Shown one piece after another: positions 44,315 to 55,735 of a stretch of DNA of 64,000 nt. A program made the position numbers and the translations under genes. The first letter of the stretch is position 1, and each line of letters begins with the position of its first letter. The stretch lies in contig NC_083878.1 of assembly GCF_032452875.1 (NCBI RefSeq), positions 39,199,878-39,263,877 of the forward strand, given 5' to 3'. Origin of the DNA: Bos javanicus (taxonomy: Eukaryota > Chordata > Mammalia > Artiodactyla > Bovidae). The notes below the pieces were generated by a model that was not told where the DNA came from, did not search any database, and saw only the letters and a list, made by a program, of their open reading frames with translations.

Positions 44315-45955
44315 AGTGAGGTTATCACTAGGTCAGTTCAGCTTGGTACTGGTGGTAATAAATAAAGTATTGATAGTTTCTAGACACTTTGATCACTCGT
44401 TTAAATTTTCCTATTTCCCTCTCACATATGGTTGATAACATCACGTTGTAAATAAACTTTAATAGCTGAACTTCAGAACTACTCTTTCCAAAGTTGGAGT
44501 GGAAAAAATTAGATAGAATGCTCCATAATAGGATTAATAATGCATCTTCTATTCTTCCAGTTGAAATTATCATAAATTTACACTTTTCGGGGTTTGGGGG
44601 TATTGATGATGATGCTAAAATCCCCCTTTTTGTCGAAGGACAGGGCAAATCAGTTATGTTGAATTGGACATCATTTCTGAAGTTAACAGTTTCTTCCTGA
44701 GAGAATACTAATAATGTTTCACCTTCTGTGAGTTCATTTTTGACAGTTGAGAATGCCAACTCTTGTGAAAATTTCCAGAAACATTAGGGTATAATATACG
44801 TTATGTTTTATAAGCTAAGTTTCTGTTATGGTTCACAATTCATAAAACAGAAATATAGAACAAATTAGTAAAAAAAAAAAAATGACTTGGGAACTATTCT
44901 TCTTGTATTATGATTTAGAAGAATAAAAACATTTTCCCAGGTACATCATGGTATATTCATCTTGCAGGATGCTCTTTTAAAAAAAGAAAATGACCCTGAA
45001 GTAAAATACACTGTCCTACTCTGGCCTGGAGACTCATCTTGCACATTAGCAAATTAAAGATTTGAAAAACTTTGAAAAAAAGAAGCCTAGCTAACTCAGC
45101 ACTTGCTAGATGTATCTGATGACAAAATATTTCCATATGCCATCTATTAACATCTAAGCCCCACAGAACACACTAGTATTTAGGATATAAAATCTGATTG
45201 TAAATGATTAATAATCTTGGATAGATTTAGCGTGGGTATATGGAGGAGAAATTCTTAATTGAATAACATGAACAAAATATGTCTTTTCATATCTTGTGGA
45301 TATGAACTGACCATTGTATACTGTCACATGAAAATATTTATAATTTCTTAATGATAGGTTTTGAGAACCTGATAACCAATGAGGTCAAAGAATTCATCTA
45401 TAGATAAAAATATTAGAAAGTTTTAAAGTGTTTTATTCGTTAGCATGAAATTTCACCTCACTGATAATGAAAAATTCACTACCAAGTACAATCATGGAAA
45501 TTTAAAGCCTATACAGTTTGGATGAATTAGAAAAGGCAATGGCCATTGACACTGTAAAGTCTCTCTAGAAAATACAACTGGAATACAAATACAAACTGAA
45601 GACTATAAGCCTAATAGTTTGGGGCAAATTGAGCTCTTCAGATAATAGTAAGACAATATACCAATATTTATAGCATATAAATTATGAAATAATAATAAAA
45701 ACTTTGTGATAACTGATTTATAACTCTATATAGATGTGTACATAATTTTTGAAATAAAGTGTTTATTTCTATATAAATGGCTTATTAAGTCATTAACAAT
45801 GTCAATGTTTATTTTTGTCCATAAGTGAATTCACAAATGAGGAAATAATTCTTTGATGAGCCACATTTCCAGATAATTGTTTCTAAAAACATGATCACTG
45901 TAACTATGCCCAGTCTTCCTAGGTATAATAATATTAACTGGTTATATATTTTTTC
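44315..45955. other. 1.6-kb repeat-poor non-genic block
   Basis: Contains a 143-codon minus-strand frame (44328-44759), the longest frame not explained by a transposon. It has no domain I recognise and no clear splice or promoter context. A frame of this length is expected about once by chance in 64 kb of AT-rich DNA. Confidence 0.5.
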
Positions 45956-45959
45956 TTAT

Positions 45960-46580
45960 AGACTTCATTTTTTAGAGCAGTTTTAGGTTCCCAGAAAAAC
46001 TGAGCAGCAAGTACAGGGAGTTTCACTATTTTTCCCTGATCCCACATGAGCACTCCACCCCTTCCCCACTATAAACATAACCCACAAGAAAGGTACACCT
46101 GCTACAACTGATGAACCTACACGGATACATCATTATCACTCAAAATCCACAGTTTACATTCAGATTCACTCTTCGTGTACATTCTATAGCTCTGGACAGA
46201 AGTATAATGCCGGTAATCTACCACTGTCATATCATGCAGAATAGTTTCACTGCTCTCAACATACTCTATGCTCTATTCATCTGTTGCTCCTTCAGACCTC
46301 TGGCAACCTCTCATCTTTTACTGTCTGCAGAGTTTTTCCCTTTTCAGAATGTGCTATAGCTTGAATCACACAATATACACCCATGAGGATTGGCTTCTCT
46401 CATTTAATAATATGCATTTAAGATTCCTTCATGTCTTTTCATGGATCTTTAGCTCATTTTTAACTGCTAAATAATATTCAATTGTCTGGAAGTACCACAG
46501 TTTATCTATCCATTCATCTACTGAAAGATACCTTGGTTTCTTAATGGGTTACACTTTAACATTGTTATAATCCTAATAGG
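45960..46580 (-). mobile_element. Old L1M 3' UTR region
   Basis: Minus-strand text with the familiar order ttttagagcagttttaggtt, acaactgatgaacctacacg, gaatcacacaatatacaccc, ttccttcatgtcttttcatg, ccattcatctactgaaagat. Well-preserved order, many substitutions. Confidence 0.85.
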
Positions 46581-46584
46581 CAGA

Positions 46585-46945
46585 CAGAGCAGAAAAAAGT
46601 GGGCAAGTTTAAGTTACTAAGAGCCATTATATTATTTTTCACTTCTTTGGAAAAGAACATGAACTTTGGAAAAGTATGAAAAGAACAGAGATTGAAAAAA
46701 AAAAGAACAAAGGATCCCATAAATTGGCTTAATTAGAGCTTTAATGTAACTGAGTAATAGAGCACGAACACACACATGCACAAACATTACCTCCGTGGCA
46801 CAATACAAGTAGTAAATTTATACAATGCAGTTTTAATCTGCTAAAATTGTTACTGCCACAAGAAAATTTATTCTACTCCTCAATCTCGTTTTTGCCTTCT
46901 TTTACTTCTTGACGAGTAATGTGTTTCTTCTGTGATTAAAGAGAC
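46585..46945. other. Non-genic spacer
   Basis: AT-rich; contains (AC)n-like text near 46768. No element is recognised. Confidence 0.5.
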
Positions 46946-46948
46946 ACA

Positions 46949-47928
46949 AGTCAGGAAGCAACAGTTAGAACTGGACATGGAACAACAGACTGGTTCCAAA
47001 TAGGAAAAGGAGTGTGTTCAAGGCTGTATATTGTCACCCTGCTTATTTAACTTATATGCAGAGTACATCATGAGAAACGCTGGGCTGGAAGAAACACAAG
47101 CTGGAATCAAGATTGCTGGGAGAAATATCAATAACCTCAGATATGCAGATGACAGCACCCTTATGGCAGAAAGTGAAGAGGAACTAAAAAGCCTCTTGAT
47201 GAAAGTGAAAGAGGAGAGTGAAAAAGTTGGCTTAAAGCTCAACATTCAGAAAATGAAGATCATGGCATCTGGTCCCATCACTTCATGGGAAATAGATGGG
47301 GAAACAGTGGAAATAGTGTCAGACTTTATTTTTGAGGGGCTCCAAAATCTCTGCAGATGGTGACTGCAGCCATGAAATTAAAAGACGCTTACTCCTTGGA
47401 AGGAAAGTTATGACCAACCTAGATAGCACATTCAAAAGCAGAGACATTACTTTGCCAACAAAGGTCCATCTAATCAAGGCTATGGTTTTTCCTGTGGTCA
47501 TGTATGGATGTGAGAGTTGGATTGTGAAGAAATCTGAGCACCGAAGAATTGATGCTTTTGAACTGTGGTGTTGGAGAAGACTCTTGAGAGTCCCTTGGAC
47601 TGCAAGGAGATCCAACCAGTCCATTCTGAAGGAGATCAGTCCTGGGTGTTCTTTGGAAGGAATGATGCTAAAGCTGAAACTTCAGTACTTTGGCCACCTC
47701 ATGGGAAGAGTTGACTCATTGGAAAAGACTCTGATGCTGGGGGGAATTGGGGGCAGGAGGAGAAGGGGATGACAGAGGATGAGATGGCTGGATGACATCA
47801 CCAACTCGATGGACATGAGTTTGAGTGAACCCAGGGAATTGGTGATGAACAGGGAGGCCTGGCGTGCTGCAATTCATGGGGTCGCAAAGAGTCAGATGTG
47901 ACTGAGCGACTGAACTGAACTGAACTGA
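46949..47928 (+). mobile_element. BovB, 5'-truncated within RT
   Basis: Begins at agtcaggaagcaacagttag and ends with actgaactgaactga. Plus-strand throughout. The target-site duplication is unclear; tttcttc occurs on both sides. Confidence 0.94.
47031..47772 (+). pseudogene. BovB RT core and C-terminal remnant, two frames
   Basis: The first frame (to ~47330) has the residues after QGCILSP, YADD (~47140) and ESEEELKSLLMKVKEESEKV. An inserted base in the G-run of the DFIFGGSK segment (ttttgaggggctcc) shifts the frame. The second frame carries DGDCSHEIKRRLLLGRK, ELWCWRRLLRVPWTARR and LQYFGHLMGRVDSLEK. An extra T just upstream (gtgtgttcaagg, ~47013) breaks the motif before QGC. The second frame stops at a TGA in RRRRGR. 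Confidence 0.88.
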
Positions 47929-47929
47929 G

Positions 47930-50330
47930 AATATTTCTTCAATAATTTAATAAACTGATTAAGGAGTAGCCTTCATCTGACACTTCTAAGATTCTGACAT
48001 TTGATCAAAGTCAAATCAGTCTTTGTTTACAGATCATAAGATTATAGAATGAAACCAAAAAACTTGAGTTCCTGTAACCTAAATCATAATCTATGTATAC
48101 CATTTTTAAAGTCACTTAATGAAAAAAATGATTTAGACTAAATTTCTGTCAATACTTGATAAATAACATATCTGTTTATATAAATGATAGCCATTAGATT
48201 TGAAAGACGCATATATTTTTATAGTTTCAGGCAAATTTTCACTTGTATAAAGTCTAAGATCCAATCAATTTGGTCTGATTGGTTTTGAACCTAATTTTGA
48301 GAAATATTTTCTAATGCATAAATTTGACTCATTGAAATGGAAGGAATCTGACAGGAGGAGTATAAAAATCACAAGAAAATAGTTTACCATTTGACCTTTT
48401 ATCCAAACAGCCACGACATGAAACATCACTGAGATAGTATCTTTTTTCTAAGGAAATTTCAGTCCTAAAAAAAAATATTAAAAGACTCAGTGAAAGACTT
48501 CTCTTGATTTCCTTTGTATCTATGAAAACAAGTAATATTGAGAGCAAGTTTAGGTAAGATAGGTTTTGGGGGGCCTACATGCATAGTGAGATTTTGATAA
48601 AATATCTGAGCCTATTTATTTGAGGCAAGCTTAGTGAAAATAATCAGAGAGTAATTTATGAAAGGAAATTGAAACTTTTTTATTACTTCAACCTTTATAC
48701 TCTCTCCTAATCATTTCTTCCAGTGAGATAGAGAGGGAATAAAGTTACTTGGGGAACAGTTTATTTTTAATGGAAGACTATTTTGGGTGAGGGACCAATT
48801 ATAATATATATTATTATTTTATGAATAAAAGAAATAAGACACATTAACAATAGCCCATCATGACATTCTCATGCATTTTTCTCTTGATTAGCTTTGATGT
48901 TCACTTTTATTTTGCTTTCATCCTAAATTCATGAAATACCTTTTCTTCTCTTTCATTTTATTTATAGTTTTATTCACATTATGAGTTGATGAAAGTGATG
49001 TTTTACTATAAAATCTATTTAGTCTGGGAGACATGTGGTTACCAGATCTCTGGCTACATGTGGTTACCAGATAATTGGGAGAGAAGGGACTGACCACTGA
49101 AATCCACTTGATGAAGAGTATAGCAGGAGTCTGGAAGGGAAAAGAGATTGAGCTGCAGCAAATGAAACAGAAGAGCTAGACTGACATAGCAAAACAGAAA
49201 TAAAGACCAAGGCAAGTAGATAAATCTAGGCCATCAATCTAAAGTGGCAAGCAATTGCAAGGAGTTTTCATCTTACATGCTAAGGCCTATCATTTGTTAG
49301 AAGCAATTGATGAAGAATGTGAGGTGGTGAAGAATGGGAGGTTACAGCCAAGTTCAGAGTGAGACAGTACTACAGCTGATTAGCTATCACTCTCGTGGAT
49401 ACAAGAAGAGAGCTATAATAGATGTACCAGATGCTTGTGATCTCTCACCTAAATAAAGAGATAATATGTGGTAGAGACCAGGAAACCTTCATCTGTCTGT
49501 GTGTGTGAACAGTACTTGTGCCTGTATTAAAAAGAGAGAGAGAGAGCCTCTACTTGGTTGCAGAGCATCACAGTGAAAAGTCATAGATGTATGTCATCTT
49601 ACCCAGTAGTTCACACATTGTCTCCTCTTTGCACAATGGAAATAACTTCTGACCAAGCAATAGTTTCCCATATACTAAAAGGCTGAAGAGGTATCAATAA
49701 AATAAAAAGCTTGAATAAAAGCTTGAATTTCTTTAAAAGTAAGTTTCTTGAATAGAGGCACTGTGAGAAATAATGAGTAAACCTTACTATAGAAATTCCA
49801 TGCTATTTACACCCAAGCCTATTCATCATCAAATGCCCACTTGGTATACTTTCCATCATTAATCACTGATAATGGGTTCTGAATGCCAAAAGCAGAATAA
49901 CTGAAGTTAGATGTCTGATATCTTGATAGCATGTGGTAAGATAACATCTTACTGATAAATGGAATAACAGAGTTTGGTAGGTCAACACAGAAGATATAAT
50001 GTGCTATATTCAATGAAGTGCCAAACATCACTAGGGCAGTCTTGCCAATATTTGAGCCAGATATGTTGGAGATTAGGATGAACAACTTTCCAGGAACATG
50101 TACAGGATGAAAGGATGGGAAACAGCCTCTCAAGTTAACCTGCAACTGTGACTAAGGATCAACACTGTAGGAGACGGTTTACTGTCACCGGAAATCACTG
50201 CCAGTAGTCTTCAATGCTTTAAACGTGCTCTAGTAGACAACTGAAATACTTTGTTATAAGCTTTTCCAATTGAGCTCTTTTTCTGCATGCCATCTTAGAG
50301 GAGGTGCATCAGCTTGTTCTGGTATATAGA
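47930..50330. other. 2.4-kb repeat-poor non-genic block
   Basis: No transposon is recognised. A 17-bp direct repeat (acatgtggttaccagat) occurs at 49031-49047 and 49056-49072, and a short (GA)n tract near 49530. A 108-codon minus frame at 49819-50145 has no motif. Confidence 0.5.
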
Positions 50331-50334
50331 ATCA

Positions 50335-50575
50335 CACAGTGGCTAGGAACTTGGCCTCTGAAGTCAGACAACCCTTAGATCAAATACCAATTCTATCAGA
50401 TCATACTTAGATAAACTTTTAATTGGTTATGTGACATTTCTAAGCCCGAATCTCCTCATATACAAAGAGGATAAAACAAACATAGCTATTTAAATGTAAA
50501 GGTCAAATATGATAACATACACAAAGTGACTAAGCCAGAACCTGGCACAGTAAGTGCTCAGTTAAGTGTTAGATT
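50335..50575 (+). mobile_element. MIR SINE
   Basis: The standard order is visible: cagtggctaggaacttggcc, ctctgaagtcagacaaccct, tatgtgacatttctaagccc, gaatctcctcatatacaaag, then agaacctggcacagtaagtg and the 3' end. Confidence 0.87.
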
Positions 50576-53055
50576 TAAAACAAATGAAAATTGCCCTCAG
50601 GTACTCTGAATTTTTAGGTCCAGTTATTATGGGCACTGATGTACCTGCTGACCACATGAAGAGCTTCTGTTGGAGTAAGCCTAGTGGATCCTGGGGCTGA
50701 GCTTTTGGCTCACTACAATTATTCTAGGCCAGCTCACACTGGATGTGATAGTAAGAATTCCCTTCTCCACTGTTGCTTCCAGAGCCAATTTCTAAGTAGA
50801 TGTGACTTTGAGGGCCGCCAAGTTCACACATTTGAACTGGAGCACCCTAAATTCCTGCTCCTAGCTCTACATTTGGCCTGGGGCAGGGTGAGACAGTAAA
50901 CTAAGACTTTAGCAACTAGAAAACAGAGGCTACCTACAACATTTAGAAACAGTTCTCTCCTTGAAAGTGAATGTTTATTGGGAAGGTCAAGTCCAGTGAA
51001 TTTACAATGATTTGCTATTATATCATGATGAAGCTTAAAACCCTAGAAGTCATAATCATCTTTGCATCATACACATTGCTTATCATTTTCAGGAGGTCTA
51101 GACTGGCTCTGAAAAATGGTTCATTTTGCTGAGTTTCATATCACTAGGTCCAGGAATGGAACCTAAAACTTCTGGTAGAGCTCTACATAAAAAGGTGATC
51201 ATTCTAATATCAATGTTAGTGCTTTATTTCTTGAGCTTTGGCCATTACTTGAAGACAAGCAAAAGTTCAAAAGTCTATAGAGGTCAGATTGTTTCCAATT
51301 CTTTCTCTCAGACTAATAGGAATCTGAGGTAAAGAAGTTCTAGCCTGGGGGACTCTAGGAGTTGTACTGAACAAGCTGATTTAGGTAGATTGAATGGCAA
51401 AAATTGAAAAGCCTAAGTACAGTATTCAAATGAATCACCAATTCAAAGAGGTCAGAGAGCAAGAATTCATGCATGACTTAAAGGGTGGAAATCAGAAGAG
51501 AGTGAAGGTTTTTTGATAAAGAAGGGAGATGTTAAGGGACCTGAGCAGCATGAACATGATGTTTCACACATCATAAAACTAAATGAGAGTTTAATTTCCA
51601 GCATGTAATAACATAGGCAGGAAATAATGGTCAGAGAATTAAGAATGTAGAATTGTGCTAAAGAGTTATGTGAAAAATTCCTTTTAATGAGGGGGTTCAA
51701 TCCTCACATCCATGTTCTCTAGTCAATCTTACCATGTCCCTGATGACTTTATTTCACACTAAAGAAGCTTAGTGTGAAAGTCAAAACAAGTTTCCCATTA
51801 CTGCCCAAAGTTTTCCTTTTCCAAAAGTCCCTGCATCTCCTTACCATGCATGGCAAATTTGAATTGCAGAAAATAATTTCCATTAGCACTACCAATTGTT
51901 GCAAAATGTCACAATGTGTGAAAAAACCACACGGTTGGGAATTCGACACATCATCATTCTTGATGAACCAACTCATTTTTGTCACTGTAGCACAAATATT
52001 GGAGTACAATCACAGTATTCTGTCAAGGCAAGGGAATAGAGTAGATGAAATGCCAATTTAGCTAGAGATCAGTACTAACAACAAGTGCTGATTCAGCACA
52101 CAAGAAGCTGTTCTACAATTAATTCAGGAAAAGAGAGAACTACTCTTTTCTGTAGTAAATGTATTTCTAGTCCATTAAACTATAACATAATGCTGGATAA
52201 AACTGCCTCACAATGATTCTACTACTGGATTGACTTAAAATACCAAAATCATCCACTTAGACGCAAATTTCCCTATTTCTATAACAGAAAGGTAACTGAA
52301 AGTTCCAAACATTATTCACAGTTAACATTCAGCTCTTAGAGAATGTTTTTTTGTTGAAAGTTCAAAACAAGATAGAAGCGTTCAAAAGCATTTTATCTTT
52401 TAAACATCAGTCTCCAGAACAAAAAGTCATTGAATTCCTGAAATATTTTTCAGCAAAAAATGGACTAGAATTTGCAATACATATTGAAATGCTTTAATGT
52501 ATGATACAATACTCACAAACATGGGAATTATGCCTAATAAAAATCAGTGGGGATTTTTTGAAATTACATATAAAAGGATATATTTTCATAATCAGAAGCA
52601 TATTTTTATATTCAAAGAAATTCAGAATATGCAGACTGGACATGGATTTCTAACTTAGTATCTTCCAATTTGGGGGATGTAATATAAATGATCAGCTATT
52701 TTTGGAAAAAACGAATGTGCATCCATTTCAGATCTGCTGTCCATTTAAATAGCATATGACAAACAGGCTGGGAACACACCGGAAGGAGCAGAGCAAATAA
52801 AAATAAATGTGCTATAAAAATATATTTCTCATAAATGTTCATTTTAAACACCTAAGGATATTAAATCCAGATTCTGATTTGGTAGGTCTGAGATTCTACA
52901 TACATCAAGGCTACCACGTAGTATCTATGCTGTTAGTCTGGGGAACAGTCCTTGAAAAACTGTTACGAAGAAATACAAAAGTAAATGTGCATCATACAGA
53001 GAGGAGCTTGCTTTTTCAGATTTCTCTGTGAAGTCCCTCTTTGTCTGAACTGTGT
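50576..53055. other. 2.5-kb repeat-poor non-genic block
   Basis: I recognise no element. Frames of 65-95 codons have no motif. A near-palindrome around 51764-51778 (cactaaagaagcttagtg) can form a short hairpin. Confidence 0.5.
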
Positions 53056-53059
53056 GGTA

Positions 53060-53245
53060 TCAATGGTTTTTAACTTGGCTGCACGTTAGAATTACCTGGC
53101 GAGTTTTCAAAACCCCTGCGGTCCAGGTCACATCCCAAATCAACTAAAGCAGAATCTTGAGGGCTAATGCCCAGCATCAGTGGTTGTTGAGGGTCCCCAG
53201 GGGATTCGAATGTATAACAAGAGTGAGAAACAATTGCTTAATCAC
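53060..53245 (+). mobile_element. MER5A-type hAT nonautonomous element
   Basis: atcaatggtttttaacttgg, ctgcacgttagaattacctg, ggcgagttttcaaaacccct and the closing gagtgagaaacaattgctt are the MER5A order, with terminal inverted text (ggtttttaac / gagaaacaattgc). Confidence 0.78.
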
Positions 53246-53541
53246 TTAGATTGACTTTTAGTGACATTAACAAACAAAATTTAAGCTCATCTCTTCTTAA
53301 CTTTAGCTCAGTAACCAAGTACTTGAACAGATGTCATGACTGCTACAAATATCAACACAGGAAAATCAAGTAAAATCCTTAGCTGTTTTGATCCTTTTCC
53401 ACTGTAGTTTTTTTTTTTTTTTCTTTTATGATTAAGCAAAGAACTTCCAGGTTTTATTTTTTGAACATTTAACAAGAAAACATTCAACCAAATTAAAAAA
53501 AAAATTAGGATGGATTAATTTACAATAAAATAGTCAACTTA
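53246..53541. other. Non-genic spacer
   Basis: A T-run near 53407-53421. No gene is seen. Confidence 0.5.
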
Positions 53542-53555
53542 AAATACCAGCCTTT

Positions 53556-53736
53556 CTGGTGCACTGGGATGACCCGGAGGGATGGTACAGGGAGGGAGGT
53601 GGGAGGGGGTTCAGGATGGGGAACATGTGTACGCCCGTGGCGGATTCATGTTGATGTTTGGCAGAACCAATACAATATTGTAAAGTAATTAGCCTCCAAT
53701 TAAAATAAATAAATTTAATTTTAAAAAATTAAAAAT
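53556..53736 (+). mobile_element. Young L1 3' end with exact target-site duplication
   Basis: ctggtgcactgggatgaccc, ggatggggaacatgtgtacg and an A-rich tail. The 14-mer aaataccagccttt flanks it at 53542-53555 and 53737-53750. Confidence 0.94.
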
Positions 53737-53750
53737 AAATACCAGCCTTT

Positions 53751-54411
53751 TCATTTAGGGCCAAGGAAGCCAATAGTTTCTGTTTGAACAGCAGAACTGC
53801 ACAATAGACATGTTTACCTTTATTTGATGGCACAGAAATATAAAAGTCATACAACTTTCATTGACCTCCTCCCTTCCCCCTAGAGAATTCATACAATTGC
53901 TACTTAGGTCAGTACTCAGCCCTTTAAAAATTATCAGTTATATTTTGAAATATATCTACAATTACTCTGATAATGAGAACACTTTTAAAAACAATTCTTT
54001 TAAGAAACACCTTAAAATAATGTTGTGGCACATTAGGTTTCTTAAAAAAACAGCAAAAATAAAAAATAATGTTTAAGAATTATAGTCCCTTGTTTATAGA
54101 AACCACCCAAATAAAATAGTTTCTCTAATTAGTTATCCTTGCTTATAATTTATCCACTGTAGTTCTTTAGGCAACTTTGTGAGGATTTCTTAGAGTAAAG
54201 TCCATAGATGTCCTCTTATCTATTAGTTGGATGCACATTTTGCTGGTCTTATTTCACTACAGTTTTAAGGAAAGAAAAGCACAACTTTCTGAATATATGT
54301 TATCTTTAATTCACAGTGGCACACATTGATTGATAATTCTTCGTGAATCCCAACTTCAGTTTCATACTGAATATGGAAACAGCTTCAATCTCCTCATTAT
54401 TGCAGAGAACT
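53751..54411. other. Non-genic spacer
   Basis: AT-rich; no element is recognised. Confidence 0.5.
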
Positions 54412-54419
54412 AATACTTT

Positions 54420-54638
54420 GTACGTGGGGATTCCCAAGCGGTTCAATGGTAAAGACTATGTCTACTAATGCAGGAGATGTGGGTTTGATCCCTGGGTCTG
54501 GAAGATCTCCTGGAGAAGGAAATGCCAATCTACTCCAGGATTCTTACCTGGGAAATCCCATGGACAGAAGAGTCTTGAAAGGCTACAGTCCTTGGGATTG
54601 CAAAAGAGTCAAACATGACTTAGTGACTAAACAACAAC
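54420..54638 (+). mobile_element. Bov-tA SINE with 8-bp target-site duplication
   Basis: ggggattcccaagcggttca through gacttagtgactaaacaac. The 8-mer aatacttt flanks it at 54412-54419 and 54639-54646. Diverged from the young consensus. Confidence 0.9.
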
Positions 54639-54800
54639 AATACTTTATATAACATTTTTAAAGAAAAAAGATGCTGATAGCAGCCACAGCAAATGAAAAC
54701 AAGATTAACTTTCAGTTAATCTGGTGGTCAATATCTTGATCTCAAGTAACAGAACCATGGAAATAAACTTTGGTTAGGCTTAAATTCTCTACACCACTGA

Positions 54801-54911
54801 ACATTATCACAATAAAAACTCATTATGGATCTGAAACATTTTACATACTAATGCACATTTCTCCATAAATGTGCAGGATAATTAAAAAGCAAAGGTAATC
54901 TTGACTAGTGG
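54801..54911 (+). repeat. Inverted duplication, left arm (111 bp)
   Basis: The reverse complement of this segment matches 55623-55733 with 9 mismatches and no gaps (about 92%). It lies in otherwise unassigned sequence, so it is not a recognised mobile family. Confidence 0.93.
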
Positions 54912-55059
54912 CATCTCCAACACAAATTCCTAAACGTCTACATAGCAACCACAGGTCAAAATCCTTTCTAATATCGATTGTACCAAAGAAATCTTCCCAT
55001 ATCCTCAGTATCTGGTCTCTTATTTCTTTCAAATTAAAATTTTAATCATGTCTTTATTC

Positions 55060-55175
55060 CTTCATTCAATATTCCTTTATTCAACTAATTAAATGCTAGT
55101 GTACTGTGCTACACTCTGGATATAAGGCATAGTGAGCAAAACCAGATAAAGTCCCCGGTTTTGTTAGAGTTTATA
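55060..55175 (-). mobile_element. L2 3' region
   Basis: Minus-strand text ttccttcattcaatattcct, gtgtactgtgctacactctg, gtgagcaaaaccagataaag matches the L2 3' end. Confidence 0.7.
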
Positions 55176-55264
55176 AAACAGAAGGGAAGATAGACATCCC
55201 TTAAAAAATTACAGCATCATAAACTACTACATATAAAATAGATAAGCAATGTGGATTTTGTAAG

Positions 55265-55360
55265 AACTTAAAATGGACTATAATCTGCAAGAATACTGAA
55301 TCATTATTCTACATGTTAAACTAGCACAACATTGCAAAGAAACTACACTTCATTTTTCAA
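55265..55360 (+). mobile_element. L1 3' terminus fragment
   Basis: tgcaagaatactgaatcatt, tgttaaactagcacaacatt and gaaactacacttcatttttc follow the L1 terminus. It lies just left of the old BovB. Confidence 0.6.
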
Positions 55361-55622
55361 AAAGAAATGTATGAATCATATCCCCTTTATGGGTCACTGC
55401 CTTGTCGTGCTGAAGGGGCTTGTGTAACTCAATGAGACTATGAGCCATGCTGTGTAGGACCATCCAAGATGGACGGCCCATAGCGGAGAGTTCTGACAAA
55501 AAGTGATACACTGGAGGAAGTAATGGCAAACCACCCCAGTATACTTGCCGTGAGAACTTCTTAAACTGTATAAAAAGACAAAAAGATATGACATCAAAAG
55601 ATGAGTCCCCCAGGTCTTGACA

Positions 55623-55733
55623 CCACTATTCAAGATTATCTTTGCTTTTTAATTATCCTGCACATTTATAAAGAAATTTGCAATAGTATGTAAAATGTTT
55701 CAGAACCACAATGAGTTTTTACTGTGATAATGT
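55623..55733 (-). repeat. Inverted duplication, right arm, inside the old BovB
   Basis: Reverse-complement copy of 54801-54911 (about 92% over 111 bp), replacing BovB sequence between the 5' region and the endonuclease domain. Confidence 0.93.
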
Positions 55734-55735
55734 CT

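Noticed and set aside
44328..44759. 143-codon minus-strand open frame outside transposons
   Set aside because: No recognisable domain, splice context or repeat of known protein motifs. A rough estimate from AT-rich stop frequency predicts about one such frame by chance in 64 kb on six frames.
49819..50145. 108-codon minus-strand frame
   Set aside because: No motif; likely a chance frame.
54801..55733. Reading the inverted arms as terminal inverted repeats of a DNA transposon
   Set aside because: The interval between the arms holds unrelated L2, L1 and BovB pieces and no transposase. The arms lack terminal dinucleotides and flanking duplications.
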